Source: Ancylobacter dichloromethanicus (lineage in GTDB: Bacteria > Pseudomonadota > Alphaproteobacteria > Rhizobiales > Xanthobacteraceae). From it: a stretch of DNA of 64,000 nucleotides. The stretch spans positions 62,001 to 126,000 of the forward strand of contig NZ_JAHBGC010000029.1 in the NCBI RefSeq assembly GCF_018390645.1. The letters run 5' to 3'. Below, one piece after another: positions 51,613 through 60,292 of this stretch; the first letter of the stretch is position 1; each line of letters opens with the position of its first letter. The notes beneath the pieces were generated by a model, which searched no databases, was not told the origin of the DNA, and was given only the letters and a program-made list of their open reading frames with translations. The translations under genes and the position numbers were made by a program.

Positions 51613-52656
51613 ATGAAGACCTACCCGCGATTCAAGGCGGCGGCCTGCCATGCCGCCCCGGTCTATTTCGACGCCGACGCCACAGTGGAAAAGGCCTGCG
51701 CCTGGATCGAGGAGGCGGCGAACAACGGCGCCGAGCTGATCGCCTTCCCCGAGGCCTTCATTGCCTCCTTCCCGGTATGGTCGGCGGTCTGGGCGCCCGT
51801 GGACGTGCACGATTTCTTCCGCGCCCTCGTCGGGTCCTCGGTGCGGGTGAACGGCCCGGAAATGGCGCGGATCCGTTCCGCCGCCAGGCGTCACGGCGTT
51901 TTCGTCTCGATCGGCATCAACGAGGCGACGCCGATCAGCGACGGCTGCGTCTTCGATACCAATGTGCTGATCGGTGACGACGGCGCGCTGCTCAATGTCC
52001 ACCGCAAGCTGGTGCCGACCTATTGGGAGAAACTCACCTGGTCGAATGGCGACGGCAGCGGGCTGCGTGTCGCCGAGACGCGCATCGGACGCATAGGAGC
52101 CCTCGTCTGCGGCGAGAACACCAACGCCCTCGCCCGTTTCACCCTGCTCGCGCAGGGCGAGAACGTGCACATCTCCTCGTTCTCGCCGCGCTGGCCGACT
52201 CATCCGCCCGGCGAGCCTGCCTACGATCTCGAGGCGGCGATCCGGCTGCGCGCCGGCGCCCACGCCTTCGAGGGCAAGCTGTTCAACATCGTCGCTTCCG
52301 GCTTCCTGCCCCCCGAAGCCATTGACCTCATCAGCCGCGACAATAGCCGCGCGCGGCAGTTGCTCGAGGAGGCGTCCAAGAGCGTATCGATGATCATCGG
52401 CCCGGACGGTCAACCGATGGGCAAGACCCTCAAGGACGAGGAAGGCATCATCTATGGAGAGATCGACCTCGCACGCTGCGTGGTTCCGAAGCAGTTCCAG
52501 GATGTGGTCGGCTACTACAACCGCTTCGACGTGTTCCAGCTCAAGGTGAACCGTCGCGCGCTGGTTCCGGTGGAGTTCGTCGAATTCTCAGCCGAGAGTC
52601 CGTCCGCCGCCGAATTCGTCTCGCCCGGATTCGAGTTCGAGGAACCCACGACCTGA
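51613..52656 (+). CDS. Nitrilase (probable arylacetonitrilase)
   Basis: Hydrolyses nitriles to carboxylic acids and ammonia. 347 residues with the catalytic triad E47 (FPEAFI), K132 (HRKLVPTYWEK) and C166 (LVCGENTN). The size and the PTYWEKLTW block match the bacterial aliphatic/arylacetonitrilase branch rather than amidases. The ATG at 51613 has a GGAGG ribosome-binding site. Being next to mandelate racemase suggests mandelonitrile or a similar arylacetonitrile as substrate; this is inference. Confidence 0.93.
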   Translation: MKTYPRFKAAACHAAPVYFDADATVEKACAWIEEAANNGAELIAFPEAFIASFPVWSAVWAPVDVHDFFRALVGSSVRVNGPEMARIRSAARRHGVFVSIGINEATPISDGCVFDTNVLIGDDGALLNVHRKLVPTYWEKLTWSNGDGSGLRVAETRIGRIGALVCGENTNALARFTLLAQGENVHISSFSPRWPTHPPGEPAYDLEAAIRLRAGAHAFEGKLFNIVASGFLPPEAIDLISRDNSRARQLLEEASKSVSMIIGPDGQPMGKTLKDEEGIIYGEIDLARCVVPKQFQDVVGYYNRFDVFQLKVNRRALVPVEFVEFSAESPSAAEFVSPGFEFEEPTT

Positions 52657-52931
52657 ACCACTCCCCGCGAGGCCGCGCGCGGCGTGTGTGCCGGATCGCA
52701 CCGGCGGGACAGGGCCAGAACGGCTGCTGTGCCTCGGTGCGATCATGGCCGAAGCGGGAGCGCGAACCGTCAGGCCGAGGGGGCGAAGGCTCCCTTTCGT
52801 CGACGCTGGCGCCCGCGCGGCCATCCCGGTCGCCATTGGCACCCGGCGGCGCGCGCCCTGTTTCGATGGCGTCACCTATGGCAGCACTCCCAGCCGCGGG
52901 GGCGCGTTCGCGATATGATCGGTCATCGTGG
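52657..52931. other. Gene-free stretch after the nitrilase gene
   Basis: No credible gene. Short open frames on both strands lack conserved features and ribosome-binding sites. Confidence 0.5.
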
Positions 52932-53111
52932 TTATAAGGGCCCGCAGCCGCTGAGACCCGCTATCTGACTTCCGATCACCTGCGGCAGGACGGCGATGCC
53001 GATGCCTTGCGGGCACATGCGACCCTGCACGTTCCGATTGTTCGAGCGGAGGGCGGGCCGCGCATTCGGGAAGCTCTATGGGGGCGGCCGTGGCCGTTGG
53101 AATTTCCACAC
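52932..53111 (-). pseudogene. Decayed LysR-family regulator, C-terminal remnant
   Basis: Read on the minus strand in one frame, 52932-53065 encodes ARPALRSNNRNVQGRM and then GIGIAVLPQVIGSQIAGL before a stop, the typical C-terminal effector-domain end of a LysR protein. Upstream in the same frame comes VWKFQRPRPPP, also family-like, but separated by an in-frame TAG. No HTH domain is found, and the region immediately upstream is open only in other frames. It is therefore a degraded gene, probably the former regulator of the neighbouring SDR or of the nitrilase cassette. Confidence 0.7.
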
Positions 53112-53234
53112 GGTCCTCGGCACGCGCGCCGATGCGGCGGCCCTGCCGGGCACGCGCGAAAACGCCCGGCCGAAGACCGGCTCGGCCGCAGAGGGCGTTC
53201 CCCGCGAAGGCCATCGAACAGAGACGACATGCGG

Positions 53235-54062
53235 TCAACCATCGGTCGAGACGGTCACGGCCTTCCACGCCTCAATCTCATGCTTCAGGCGTTCGATCCT
53301 GTCCGACACGAGACCGAGGGCATCACTGCCCATCAGAAGCTGCGGCGGCGGGTTGCCGGACGCGATCAGGTCCAGGACGGCGGTCGCAAGCTTGTCGGGA
53401 TCGCCAAGCTGCTTGCCGCTCTTGACCTGCCGCGCCTGCCGGATCGGATCGAACAGCGCGTCGTAGTCCGCGATCGAGCGCTCGGTCCTGATCATCGAAC
53501 GTCCGGCCCAGTCGGTCCGGAATGAGCCGGGGCACAGCGCCGTCACATGGACGCCGAACGGCGCCATCTCCGCACGCATGACTTCCGAGATGCCCTGGAG
53601 GGCGAACTTACTCCCGCAGTAATAGGCGATGCCGGGCATGGTGATCATGCCGCCCATCGAGGTCACGTTGACGATGAACCCGCTGCGCCTTTCGCGGAAT
53701 CGCGGCAGGAAGGCCTTGGCGACCGCGACCGCGCCGAAGACGTTCACGTCGAACTGGCGCCGCATCTGTTCGAGTGGCGCCTCCTCCAGAATGCCCTCAT
53801 GACCGTAGCCGGCATTGTTGACCAGCACGTCCACCGGCCCGTTGTCCTCCTCTGCCTGCCGGACCACGTCGGCGATCCGGTCGAACTCCGTGACGTCGCA
53901 AAGGATGGACTGCACCGCCGGCAAACGCGCCGCGAGGCTCGCCCGTGACTGTTCCGAGCGAACGGTGCCGATGACCTTGTGGCCCCGGCGGATCGCGGCC
54001 GCGGCGATCGCGAAGCCGAAGCCCGAATTCGCGCCGGTGATGAAGAAGGTCTTCCCTGACAT
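53235..54062 (-). CDS. Short-chain dehydrogenase/reductase (classical SDR)
   Basis: 275 residues: cofactor-binding TGANSGFG at 9-16, NNAGYG at 82-87, catalytic S135 and the YCGSK dyad Y148/K152, then PGSFRTDWAG. A basic arginine after the first beta strand region (GTVRSE) suggests NADP preference. The ATG at 54062 has a GAGGTGC upstream. It is divergent from an AraC gene, a common regulator-SDR arrangement. The substrate is unknown. Confidence 0.93.
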   Translation of the reverse strand: MSGKTFFITGANSGFGFAIAAAAIRRGHKVIGTVRSEQSRASLAARLPAVQSILCDVTEFDRIADVVRQAEEDNGPVDVLVNNAGYGHEGILEEAPLEQMRRQFDVNVFGAVAVAKAFLPRFRERRSGFIVNVTSMGGMITMPGIAYYCGSKFALQGISEVMRAEMAPFGVHVTALCPGSFRTDWAGRSMIRTERSIADYDALFDPIRQARQVKSGKQLGDPDKLATAVLDLIASGNPPPQLLMGSDALGLVSDRIERLKHEIEAWKAVTVSTDG

Positions 54063-54133
54063 GATTGCACCTCGTTGCTACTGAGTGCCATGACGGATAA
54101 TCTTCGGAACGGCGGCTCTCCAGCGTGAGAATT

Positions 54134-55069
54134 ATGAAGTTCTTGCCAAATCCTATGAATGCGGAGAACGAGCACCCGGCGCGCCGTGAACTGGTGGCGC
54201 TGGCCGGGCTGCTTGCGCCCCGCCATGGCTACAACGCGACCGGGCTCGCCAATGTCCGCCTTCTCAGGACCGAGGCGGTGCTTCACGATATCCCCGTGCT
54301 CTACCGGCCGGGCGCGGTGTTCGTGCTGCAGGGCCGCAAGCAGGGCATGCTCGAGGGTGAGGTCTATCTCTATGACGAGGAGCACTATCTGGCGGTGTCG
54401 GTGCCTGTTCCCTTCCGGATGGAATCCGTGGCCAGCGCCGGGCGCCCGCTGCTTGCCGTCTATGTCGAATTCGACCTGCGTCTGGCCGCCGAGATCGCCT
54501 CGGAAGTGGGCGCGAGGCGTTCCGAGGCTGTGGCGGCCAGGGTAAGGGGTCTGGCCTCCAGCCGGATGGAACCGGAGATCGAGGACGTGGTGCGGCGTCT
54601 GCTGCGGGCGCTGCGCGATCCGGTCGAGTGTGCCGTTCTGGGGGCCGGCATCCTGCGCGAACTGCATTACCGGGTGCTGATCGGCCCGCAAGGCGGCGCG
54701 ATGATTTCGGCTCTGCAGCAGCGGGGGCCGTCCGGCAGGATCGTGCAAAGCCTGGCCCGGCTGCGCGAGAGCTATGGTGCCACCATTTCCGTCGCCGCTC
54801 TGGCCAGCGAGGCGGGGATGAGCGTTCCCTCCTACCACGTCCACTTCAAGGCGCTGACGGGCAGCACGCCGATCCAGTATGTGAAGGCGATAAGGCTGCA
54901 CGAGGCGCGGCGGATGATCGCCCGCCGGGACGGCACGATCGCTCAGGTCGCCGCATCGGTCGGCTATGCCAGTCCCGCCCAGTTCAGCCGTGACTTCAAG
55001 CGGCATTTCCGCCGGACGGCATCGGAGGAGGCCAGATGGGTTCGCCAGCATCTGGGCGAACTGGGCTGA
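54134..55069 (+). CDS. AraC-family regulator with AraC_N-type domain
   Basis: 311 residues from the ATG at 54134 (a GTG at 54125 and an ATG at 54155 are alternatives). The N-terminal half (about 25-180) resembles AraC_N (PF06719): LHDIPVLYRPGAVFVLQGRKQG. The C-terminal HTH pair (about 200-300) includes SVAALASEAGMSVPSYHVHFKALTGSTPIQYVKAIRL and IAQVAASVGYASPAQFSRDFKRHF. Being divergent from the SDR gene, it probably controls it. Confidence 0.92.
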   Translation: MKFLPNPMNAENEHPARRELVALAGLLAPRHGYNATGLANVRLLRTEAVLHDIPVLYRPGAVFVLQGRKQGMLEGEVYLYDEEHYLAVSVPVPFRMESVASAGRPLLAVYVEFDLRLAAEIASEVGARRSEAVAARVRGLASSRMEPEIEDVVRRLLRALRDPVECAVLGAGILRELHYRVLIGPQGGAMISALQQRGPSGRIVQSLARLRESYGATISVAALASEAGMSVPSYHVHFKALTGSTPIQYVKAIRLHEARRMIARRDGTIAQVAASVGYASPAQFSRDFKRHFRRTASEEARWVRQHLGELG

Positions 55070-55111
55070 ACGGCGCGAGGTTTCCCGGTTGACCCCTGGA
55101 CGACGCGGGAG

Positions 55112-55140
55112 TTGACAGTCTTCCTACTAGAAGGTAGACA
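55112..55140 (+). promoter_or_regulatory. Promoter and operator of the TetR gene
   Basis: TTGACA at 55112-55117, a 17-base spacer and TAGACA at 55135-55140. The palindrome CCTACTAGAAGG (CCTnCTAGnAGG) at 55123-55134 lies between the two hexamers, as expected for self-repression. A matching word occurs upstream of the DUF308-like gene. Confidence 0.7.
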
Positions 55141-55145
55141 GAGGC

Positions 55146-55736
55146 ATGAGCAACCTGTCCACTACCTCCGACGACATCCTGACCTGTGCCCGTTCGCTGA
55201 TCGTCGCCGGCGGCTATAACGGTTTCAGCTATGCCGACATCGCCGACGTGGTCGGGATACGCAAGGCAAGCATCCATCACCATTTTCCCAGCAAGGCCGA
55301 TCTCGTCCGCACGCTGGTGGCGCGCTATCGCAAGGAAGCCGAGGCGGGGATGGCGAATCTCGAACGCCAGGTGTCCGATCCGCTCGAACGGCTGCGGTTC
55401 TATCTCGGCTACTGGGAGGCCTGCATCACGGACGCCAGCGCGCCGTTCTGTGTCTGTGCGCTGCTGGCAAGCCAGCTTCCGGTCCTTCCCGAGCAGGTGG
55501 GCGTGGAGGTCCGGGCGCATTTCCGCGCCTTGTCGGCGTGGCTGGCTTCCTTGCTGGAGCGCGGCGCGCTGCATGGCCGCCTTCAACTGGTGGGCAGCCC
55601 TTCCGCCGAGGCCGAAACCTTCATGGCGACAGTTCACGGCGCGATGCTTTCGGCACGCGCCTATGGCGATCCGAAGATATTCGCCGTCGTCACGGGCCCA
55701 CTCCTGGAACGGCTCGCCGCGCGCTCGCCTTTGTGA
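55146..55736 (+). CDS. TetR-family transcriptional regulator
   Basis: 196 residues. The N-terminal HTH (about 8-55) reads ILTCARSLIVAGGYNGFSYADIADVVGIRKASIHHHFPSKADLV, typical of TetR; the ligand-binding C-terminal half has two cysteines in FCVCALLASQLP. The start lies unusually close to the predicted transcription start. It probably represses itself and the following membrane-protein gene through the shared operator word. Confidence 0.93.
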   Translation: MSNLSTTSDDILTCARSLIVAGGYNGFSYADIADVVGIRKASIHHHFPSKADLVRTLVARYRKEAEAGMANLERQVSDPLERLRFYLGYWEACITDASAPFCVCALLASQLPVLPEQVGVEVRAHFRALSAWLASLLERGALHGRLQLVGSPSAEAETFMATVHGAMLSARAYGDPKIFAVVTGPLLERLAARSPL

Positions 55737-55948
55737 CGGAAGGCGCGCGCGGGCCGTCACAACCGAGAATCATGGCCGCCGGGTGATCGCGAAACCGACC
55801 CTCCTGCCGGCCGACGGATCCGAGCCCATCCGCACCTGCTGCGGGCAGGGCTGAACGAACGGCACTTTTCGTCGCCGGGAGACGCCAGATCGGTTGCGGC
55901 CGACTTCCGTCGAACGGCCCGGGGCGGCGGTGACGCTCGCCTCGCAAA

Positions 55949-55966
55949 TCTACCTACTAGTTGAAA
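55949..55966 (+). promoter_or_regulatory. TetR-type operator upstream of the DUF308-like gene
   Basis: TCTACCTACTAGTTGAAA matches the inverse of the site upstream of the TetR gene at 15 of 18 positions (TCTACCTTCTAGTAGGAA). It ends 10 bases before the start codon. Confidence 0.65.
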
Positions 55967-55976
55967 GGATTTTCCG

Positions 55977-56552
55977 ATGACAATGACTCAAGACAATCTC
56001 GCCCCTACCGGGCAGGAACAGTGGCTGAAGCATTATTATTTCGCCCGCACGGTGTTTTCCGCTGCCTGGGTGGCGGCGGCGTTTACGGTCGGACGGCAAT
56101 CCCCGACGATCGGGACCATCCTGCTCGTCGCATATCCCGCCTGGGACGCCCTGGCCAATTACATCGATGCGTCGCGTAGCGGAGGATTGGGCCGCAATCG
56201 CACGCAGGCGATCAACGTCGCCGTCAGCGTGGCGACAACGCTGGCCGTCATTCTCGCCCTGACGATGAGCATGAATTGGGTCATCGGGGTGTTCGGCGTC
56301 TGGGCGATCCTGTCCGGCCTGCTTCAGCTCGGCACCGCGCTGCGCCGGTGGAAAAGCTCCGGCGCGCAGTGGGCGATGATCCTGAGCGGGGCGCAATCCG
56401 CGCTGGCAGGCACCTTCTTCATCGTGCAGTCGCAAATGCCGATGCCGCCATCGATCGCCAACATAGCCGGCTATGCGGCTGTCGGCGCGCTCTACTTTCT
56501 GATTTCGGCCGTGTGGCTGACCGTCAGCCAATCGCGCAGGAAGGCCGCATAG
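55977..56552 (+). CDS. DUF308/HdeD-like membrane protein
   Basis: 191 residues with about six transmembrane helices. VIGVFGVWAILSGLLQLGTALRRWKSSGAQWAMILSG is the DUF308 repeat pattern seen in HdeD-type acid-resistance proteins. The ATG at 55977 has an AAAGGA ribosome-binding site. Its operator word is shared with the upstream TetR gene. The function of DUF308 proteins outside Enterobacteria is unclear. Confidence 0.82.
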   Translation: MTMTQDNLAPTGQEQWLKHYYFARTVFSAAWVAAAFTVGRQSPTIGTILLVAYPAWDALANYIDASRSGGLGRNRTQAINVAVSVATTLAVILALTMSMNWVIGVFGVWAILSGLLQLGTALRRWKSSGAQWAMILSGAQSALAGTFFIVQSQMPMPPSIANIAGYAAVGALYFLISAVWLTVSQSRRKAA

Positions 56553-56871
56553 GCCCTCCTATCCCGGCGGGGCCGGCCGTCCCGGCGACAACTGTCCACA
56601 GGAAGACACAGGCGCGCCGGCAGACGGCCGAACGGCGGGGTCCTTCGGGAGGCTGAATACCGCACGCCCGCCGGTCATCGCGTCCTGCCCCGTCGCGCGG
56701 AAGCCGATGGGAGAGCCGCCAGCCGTCTTCAAAGCCGAGCAGGCGGCAGGATGCGCCGGCCCGTATCGCCGCGCTTCGAAAAAGCCGCGAACCCGGGGCG
56801 GCCTGGTTTCGATCAGGAAGATGGAAAGGGAGATGGGCGGCCCTGGTCCCCGAATCGTCAGTCTGGGGAAA
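56553..56871. other. Gene-free gap before tRNA-Thr
   Basis: 319 bases; short open frames here have no conserved features. I see no repeat or clear terminator. Confidence 0.5.
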
Positions 56872-56947
56872 TGGTGCCGCTTGTCAGACTCGAACTGACG
56901 ACCTCCGCATTACGAATGCGATGCTCTACCAACTGAGCTAAAGCGGC
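56872..56947 (-). tRNA. tRNA-Thr (anticodon CGT)
   Basis: 76 bases including an encoded CCA. The acceptor stem GCCGCTT pairs with AAGCGGC, the D arm is GCTC...GAGC, the anticodon loop is TTCGTAA with CGT at the centre, and the T arm has GTTCGAGTC. It reads ACG codons. Confidence 0.96.
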
Positions 56948-56957
56948 ACGCGCGGCT

Positions 56958-56986
56958 CTGATAGCGGCGAAGCGCGGCTTTTTCAA
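56958..56986 (-). promoter_or_regulatory. Promoter of tRNA-Thr
   Basis: On the minus strand, TTGAAA (56986-56981), a 17-base spacer and TATCAG (56963-56958), 10 bases before the tRNA 5' end. Confidence 0.7.
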
Positions 56987-57057
56987 GCGCCGCGGCGCGC
57001 GGATGCGGCCTGAGGCGCCCGCCCCGGACCGATTCGAGGCTTCCGACAGGCTCAGCC

Positions 57058-58047
57058 TCAGCCCCAGGGCCCGCGCCGCTCCCCGCCGGAGCGGCGACGT
57101 CCCCACACCGCGCTCGATGGCTGCGACCGGCTGGCGCCCGCCCACGGGCCACCCTGTGGCGCGGCGCTCGGGCCGGCATCCGGCGACAATCCGCCTTGGG
57201 CGCCCATCTGCCGGGCCAGTGCCTCAAGCGCGGCGATCCGGTTCTCGGTGGCCGGATGGGTCGAGAACAGGCTGTCCATCCGCTCGCCCGACAACGGGTT
57301 GATGATGAACATGTGCGCGGTCGCCGGGTTGTGCTCGGCCGGCATGTTGGGCACCTGGTGCACGGCATTGGAGATCTTCGCCAGTGCCGAGGCCAGCCGC
57401 AGCGGCTGGCCGCAAATCTGCGCGCCGAGCTTGTCGGCCTCATATTCGCGCGAGCGCGACACCGCCATCTGCACCACCATGGCGGCCAGCGGGGCGAGGA
57501 TCATCATCGCGATGGTGCCGATGATGCCGAACGGATTGTTGTTGTTGCGGTTGCCGCCGAAGAACATGGCGAAGTTCGCCAGCATGGAGATCGCGCCCGC
57601 CAGCGTGGCGGTGATCGTCATGGTCAGCGTGTCGTAATTCTTCACATGCGCCAGCTCATGCGCCATCACGCCGGCGACCTCTTCGCGCGAGAGCGAATTG
57701 AGCAGGCCGGTGGTGGCGGCCACCGCCGCATTTGCGGGGTTGCGGCCGGTGGCGAAGGCGTTGGGCTGCGGGTTGTCGATGATGTAGACGCGGGGCATGG
57801 GAAGCTGCGCGCGGGCCGCCAGTTCCTCGATCATGGCATGGAAGTCCGGCGCGCTGGCGCGGTCGACTTCGCGGGCGCCGTACATGGACAGCACCATGCG
57901 GTCGGAATTCCAGTAGCTGAACACGTTCATGCCGGCCGCGACCAGCAGCGCCAGCACCATGCCGCCCTGCCCGCCGATCATGTAGCCGACGCCCATGAAC
58001 AGGGCGGTCATGCCCGCGAGCAGGATCGCCGTACGGAAATAGTTCAT
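57058..58047 (-). CDS. htpX: HtpX, membrane zinc metalloprotease (M48)
   Basis: Inner-membrane protease for damaged membrane proteins. 329 residues: two N-terminal transmembrane helices, the zinc motif HELAH at 130-134, [12 protein letters not shown] with the third ligand near residue 207, and two more helices between. A 40-residue Gly/Pro/Arg-rich C-terminal tail follows the catalytic domain and is likely disordered. GAGGGAAC precedes the ATG at 58047. Confidence 0.96.
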   Translation of the reverse strand: MNYFRTAILLAGMTALFMGVGYMIGGQGGMVLALLVAAGMNVFSYWNSDRMVLSMYGAREVDRASAPDFHAMIEELAARAQLPMPRVYIIDNPQPNAFATGRNPANAAVAATTGLLNSLSREEVAGVMAHELAHVKNYDTLTMTITATLAGAISMLANFAMFFGGNRNNNNPFGIIGTIAMMILAPLAAMVVQMAVSRSREYEADKLGAQICGQPLRLASALAKISNAVHQVPNMPAEHNPATAHMFIINPLSGERMDSLFSTHPATENRIAALEALARQMGAQGGLSPDAGPSAAPQGGPWAGASRSQPSSAVWGRRRSGGERRGPWG

Positions 58048-58193
58048 CGTTCCCTCGTTCGTGCCGCCTGTCGCGGCTTGTCGACGAAGAGAATGGGAAG
58101 CGCCGGCCCGCCGCGCAAGATTGCCGGCAGGGGGCCGGGCGCGGGACGGCCGGAGGCTTGACGCGGGCGCGCGCCCGGTGGTTCCAATGGAGC

Positions 58194-58451
58194 ATGAGCC
58201 AGAGCGATCCCACCGGACCGATCGTACCGACGATCCACACCATCGGTCTCACCGGTCAGCCCGACCCCCCGCCGGCGCCGGCCCCGCGCCGGCCGCTGAC
58301 CCCCGCCGCCGAGCGGGCGCTGGCCAAGGCCGCCGCCGGCCGCGCCGCCGCAACAGCGGTAGAAGCGCCGAAGGAGATCGATGGGCGCGGCGGCCCGGAG
58401 CCGGTCCGTTACGGCGACTGGGAAGTGAAAGGAATCGCCAGCGATTTCTAG
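58194..58451 (+). CDS. DUF1674 protein, SDHAF4-type succinate dehydrogenase assembly factor
   Basis: 85 residues. The Ala/Pro-rich N-terminus is followed by the diagnostic C-terminal block [20 protein letters not shown] and ASDF. Mitochondrial SDHAF4 belongs to this family and supports flavinated SdhA; a similar role in bacteria is likely. The ATG at 58194 was chosen over an upstream start because it gives the usual length. Confidence 0.9.
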   Translation: MSQSDPTGPIVPTIHTIGLTGQPDPPPAPAPRRPLTPAAERALAKAAAGRAAATAVEAPKEIDGRGGPEPVRYGDWEVKGIASDF

Positions 58452-58467
58452 GGGTTGGCGCCAGGCG

Positions 58468-58899
58468 TCAGTCCTCCGGGCCGGATGACGGGCGGTCGCG
58501 GCGCAGCGCCTTGACGCCGGCGCGCCGCGTCTTGCCCTCCAGCCGGCGGATCTTCGAGCCGAGCGTCGGCCGCGTCGGGCGGCGGGTGACCGGCACGAAC
58601 GCCGCCTCGCGCACCAGTTCCACCAGCCGGGCCAGGGCGTCGGCGCGATTCTGCTCCTGTGTGCGGTAGCGCTGCGCCACCAGCACGAGGACGCCGTCCT
58701 TGGTGAGACGCCGGCCGGCCAGCCGCTCCAGCCGCTCTTTCACGTGGTCGGGCAAGGTCTTGGAGCCGCGCACGTCGAATCGCAGTTGCACCGCGCTCGA
58801 CACCTTGTTGACGTTCTGTCCGCCCGGTCCCGAGGCACGCACGAAGGTCTCGTCGATCTCTTCCTCGTCGAGCCAGACCCGTGGCGTGACCGGGATCAT
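58468..58899 (-). CDS. arfB: ArfB (YaeJ), alternative ribosome-rescue peptidyl-tRNA hydrolase
   Basis: Releases nascent chains from ribosomes stalled on non-stop mRNA. 143 residues with the catalytic GGQ at 26-28 (RASGPGGQNVNKV) and a basic C-terminal tail that enters the mRNA channel (SKIRRLEGKTRRAGVKALRRDR). The start overlaps the stop of the upstream cyclic-nucleotide-binding gene (ATGA). It converges on the DUF1674 gene. Confidence 0.95.
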   Translation of the reverse strand: MIPVTPRVWLDEEEIDETFVRASGPGGQNVNKVSSAVQLRFDVRGSKTLPDHVKERLERLAGRRLTKDGVLVLVAQRYRTQEQNRADALARLVELVREAAFVPVTRRPTRPTLGSKIRRLEGKTRRAGVKALRRDRPSSGPED

Positions 58900-59381
58900 G
58901 ATCCCCTCTCGCCGTCGATCGCCTCCAGCCGCGCACGGACCCGGTCGAGGTCGGCGAGCGTGGCCGAGACCCTCTCGCTCAGCCGGCGCGTCAGTTCGCG
59001 CGCCGCATCGGGATAGCTCTCGAGCGTGCGCAGGAACACGTTGCGGGGAATGCGCACCACCTCGCCCGGCTCCAGCGCCGTCGCCGTGGCCGGCCGCCGG
59101 GTCTCGGTCAGCAGCGCCATCTCGCCGATCAGCGCGCCCTCACCCACCCGTGCCGAGTTGCCCGGCCGCGTGGCAAGATCGGGATCCTCCGGCGCGATGA
59201 GAAAGGTGCCGCTGCGCACCACATAGGCACAATCGGCGGGCTCCCCTTCGTGAAACAGCGCCTGTCCGCGCGTCAGCGTGAAATGCTCGACGCTGATGGC
59301 GATGACGCGCAGTGCCTCACGCCCCATCAATGCGAGCGTCGGCACACGTTCCAGGAAGGCGATGTCGTCCTCGATGGACAT
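58896..59381 (-). CDS. Cyclic-nucleotide-binding domain protein (Crp-like without HTH)
   Basis: 161 residues, most of them one cNMP-binding beta roll (about 12-130): GQALFHEGEPADCAYVVRSG, then GALIGEMALLTETRRPATATA, the phosphate-binding cassette with E and R. A C-terminal helix follows, but there is no DNA-binding domain. It is translationally coupled to arfB. The ligand and partner are unknown. Confidence 0.9.
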   Translation of the reverse strand: MSIEDDIAFLERVPTLALMGREALRVIAISVEHFTLTRGQALFHEGEPADCAYVVRSGTFLIAPEDPDLATRPGNSARVGEGALIGEMALLTETRRPATATALEPGEVVRIPRNVFLRTLESYPDAARELTRRLSERVSATLADLDRVRARLEAIDGERGS

Positions 59382-59423
59382 TCGGCGGGCGAAACTCCAA
59401 GGCAGGACGAATCAATCGGCCTG

Positions 59424-60110
59424 TCAGGGCAGCAATTTGTATCCCCCGGCCTCGGTGGCAAGCAGGCTGGGGTGGGACGGGTCCTTCTCGATCTTCTGAC
59501 GAAGGCGATAAATATGCGTCTCGAGGGTATGGGTCGTCACGCCCGAATTATAGCCCCAGACCTCCTGAAGCAGGATTTCGCGCGCCACCGGCTTCTTTCC
59601 TGCCCGATAAAGGTATCTGAGTATTGCCGTCTCCTTTTCCGTGAGACGAATTTTCGAGTTGCGCTCCGTCACCAGCATCTTGGCGCCCGGCCGGAAGGTA
59701 TAGGGCCCGATGGTAAACACCGCGTCCTCGCTCGCCTCGTGCGAGCGCATCTGCGCTCGGATGCGCGCGAGTAGCACCGCGAAGCGAAAGGGCTTGGCGA
59801 CATAGTCATTGGCACCGGCCTCGAGCCCCATGATGGTGTCGCTGTCGGTATCGTGGCCGGTGAGCATGATCACCGGCGCCTTGAACCCGTTCTGGCGCAT
59901 CACCCGCACGGCCTCGCGACCGTCCTTGTCCGGCAGGCCGACATCCATCAGCACCAGATCGACGCGGCTCGCCTCGACCTCGCTGATGGCCGCCTGGGCG
60001 CTGTCGACGGAAACGACCTCGAATTCGTCGTAGAGCGAGAGCTGTTCCACCAGCGCCTCACGCAGATCCTTGTCGTCGTCGACCACCAAAACTCGCTGAG
60101 CGTTCGCCAT
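59424..60110 (-). CDS. OmpR/PhoB-family response regulator
   Basis: 228 residues: receiver domain with acidic pocket DDD at 11-13, phospho-acceptor D56 (DLVLMDVGLPD) and K107 (DYVAKPF), then a winged-helix output domain (about 130-228) with LTEKETAILRYLYRAGKKPV and ETHIYRLRQKIEKDP. GGGAAAGC precedes the ATG at 60110. No histidine kinase gene is adjacent, so it is an orphan. It resembles conserved envelope-linked regulators of alphaproteobacteria such as CenR, but I do not assign the symbol. It is divergent from an L,D-transpeptidase gene. Confidence 0.92.
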   Translation of the reverse strand: MANAQRVLVVDDDKDLREALVEQLSLYDEFEVVSVDSAQAAISEVEASRVDLVLMDVGLPDKDGREAVRVMRQNGFKAPVIMLTGHDTDSDTIMGLEAGANDYVAKPFRFAVLLARIRAQMRSHEASEDAVFTIGPYTFRPGAKMLVTERNSKIRLTEKETAILRYLYRAGKKPVAREILLQEVWGYNSGVTTHTLETHIYRLRQKIEKDPSHPSLLATEAGGYKLLP

Positions 60111-60292
60111 GTCGCTTTCCCGAATAGCCGCGTTCCTGAAAGGCCGCTGGCCGAAGCCCTTGTTCGTGGCGCCTCGCGCGTCCACTCTCGCGCGGTGCTG
60201 GAGTGAAATGCCGTCTGTCCCGAGTAGGCAGGCGGAGCACATTCGGCAAGAGACGATGGTCGCGCACGACGAAGTAGCTGCGGGTTCGTGAC

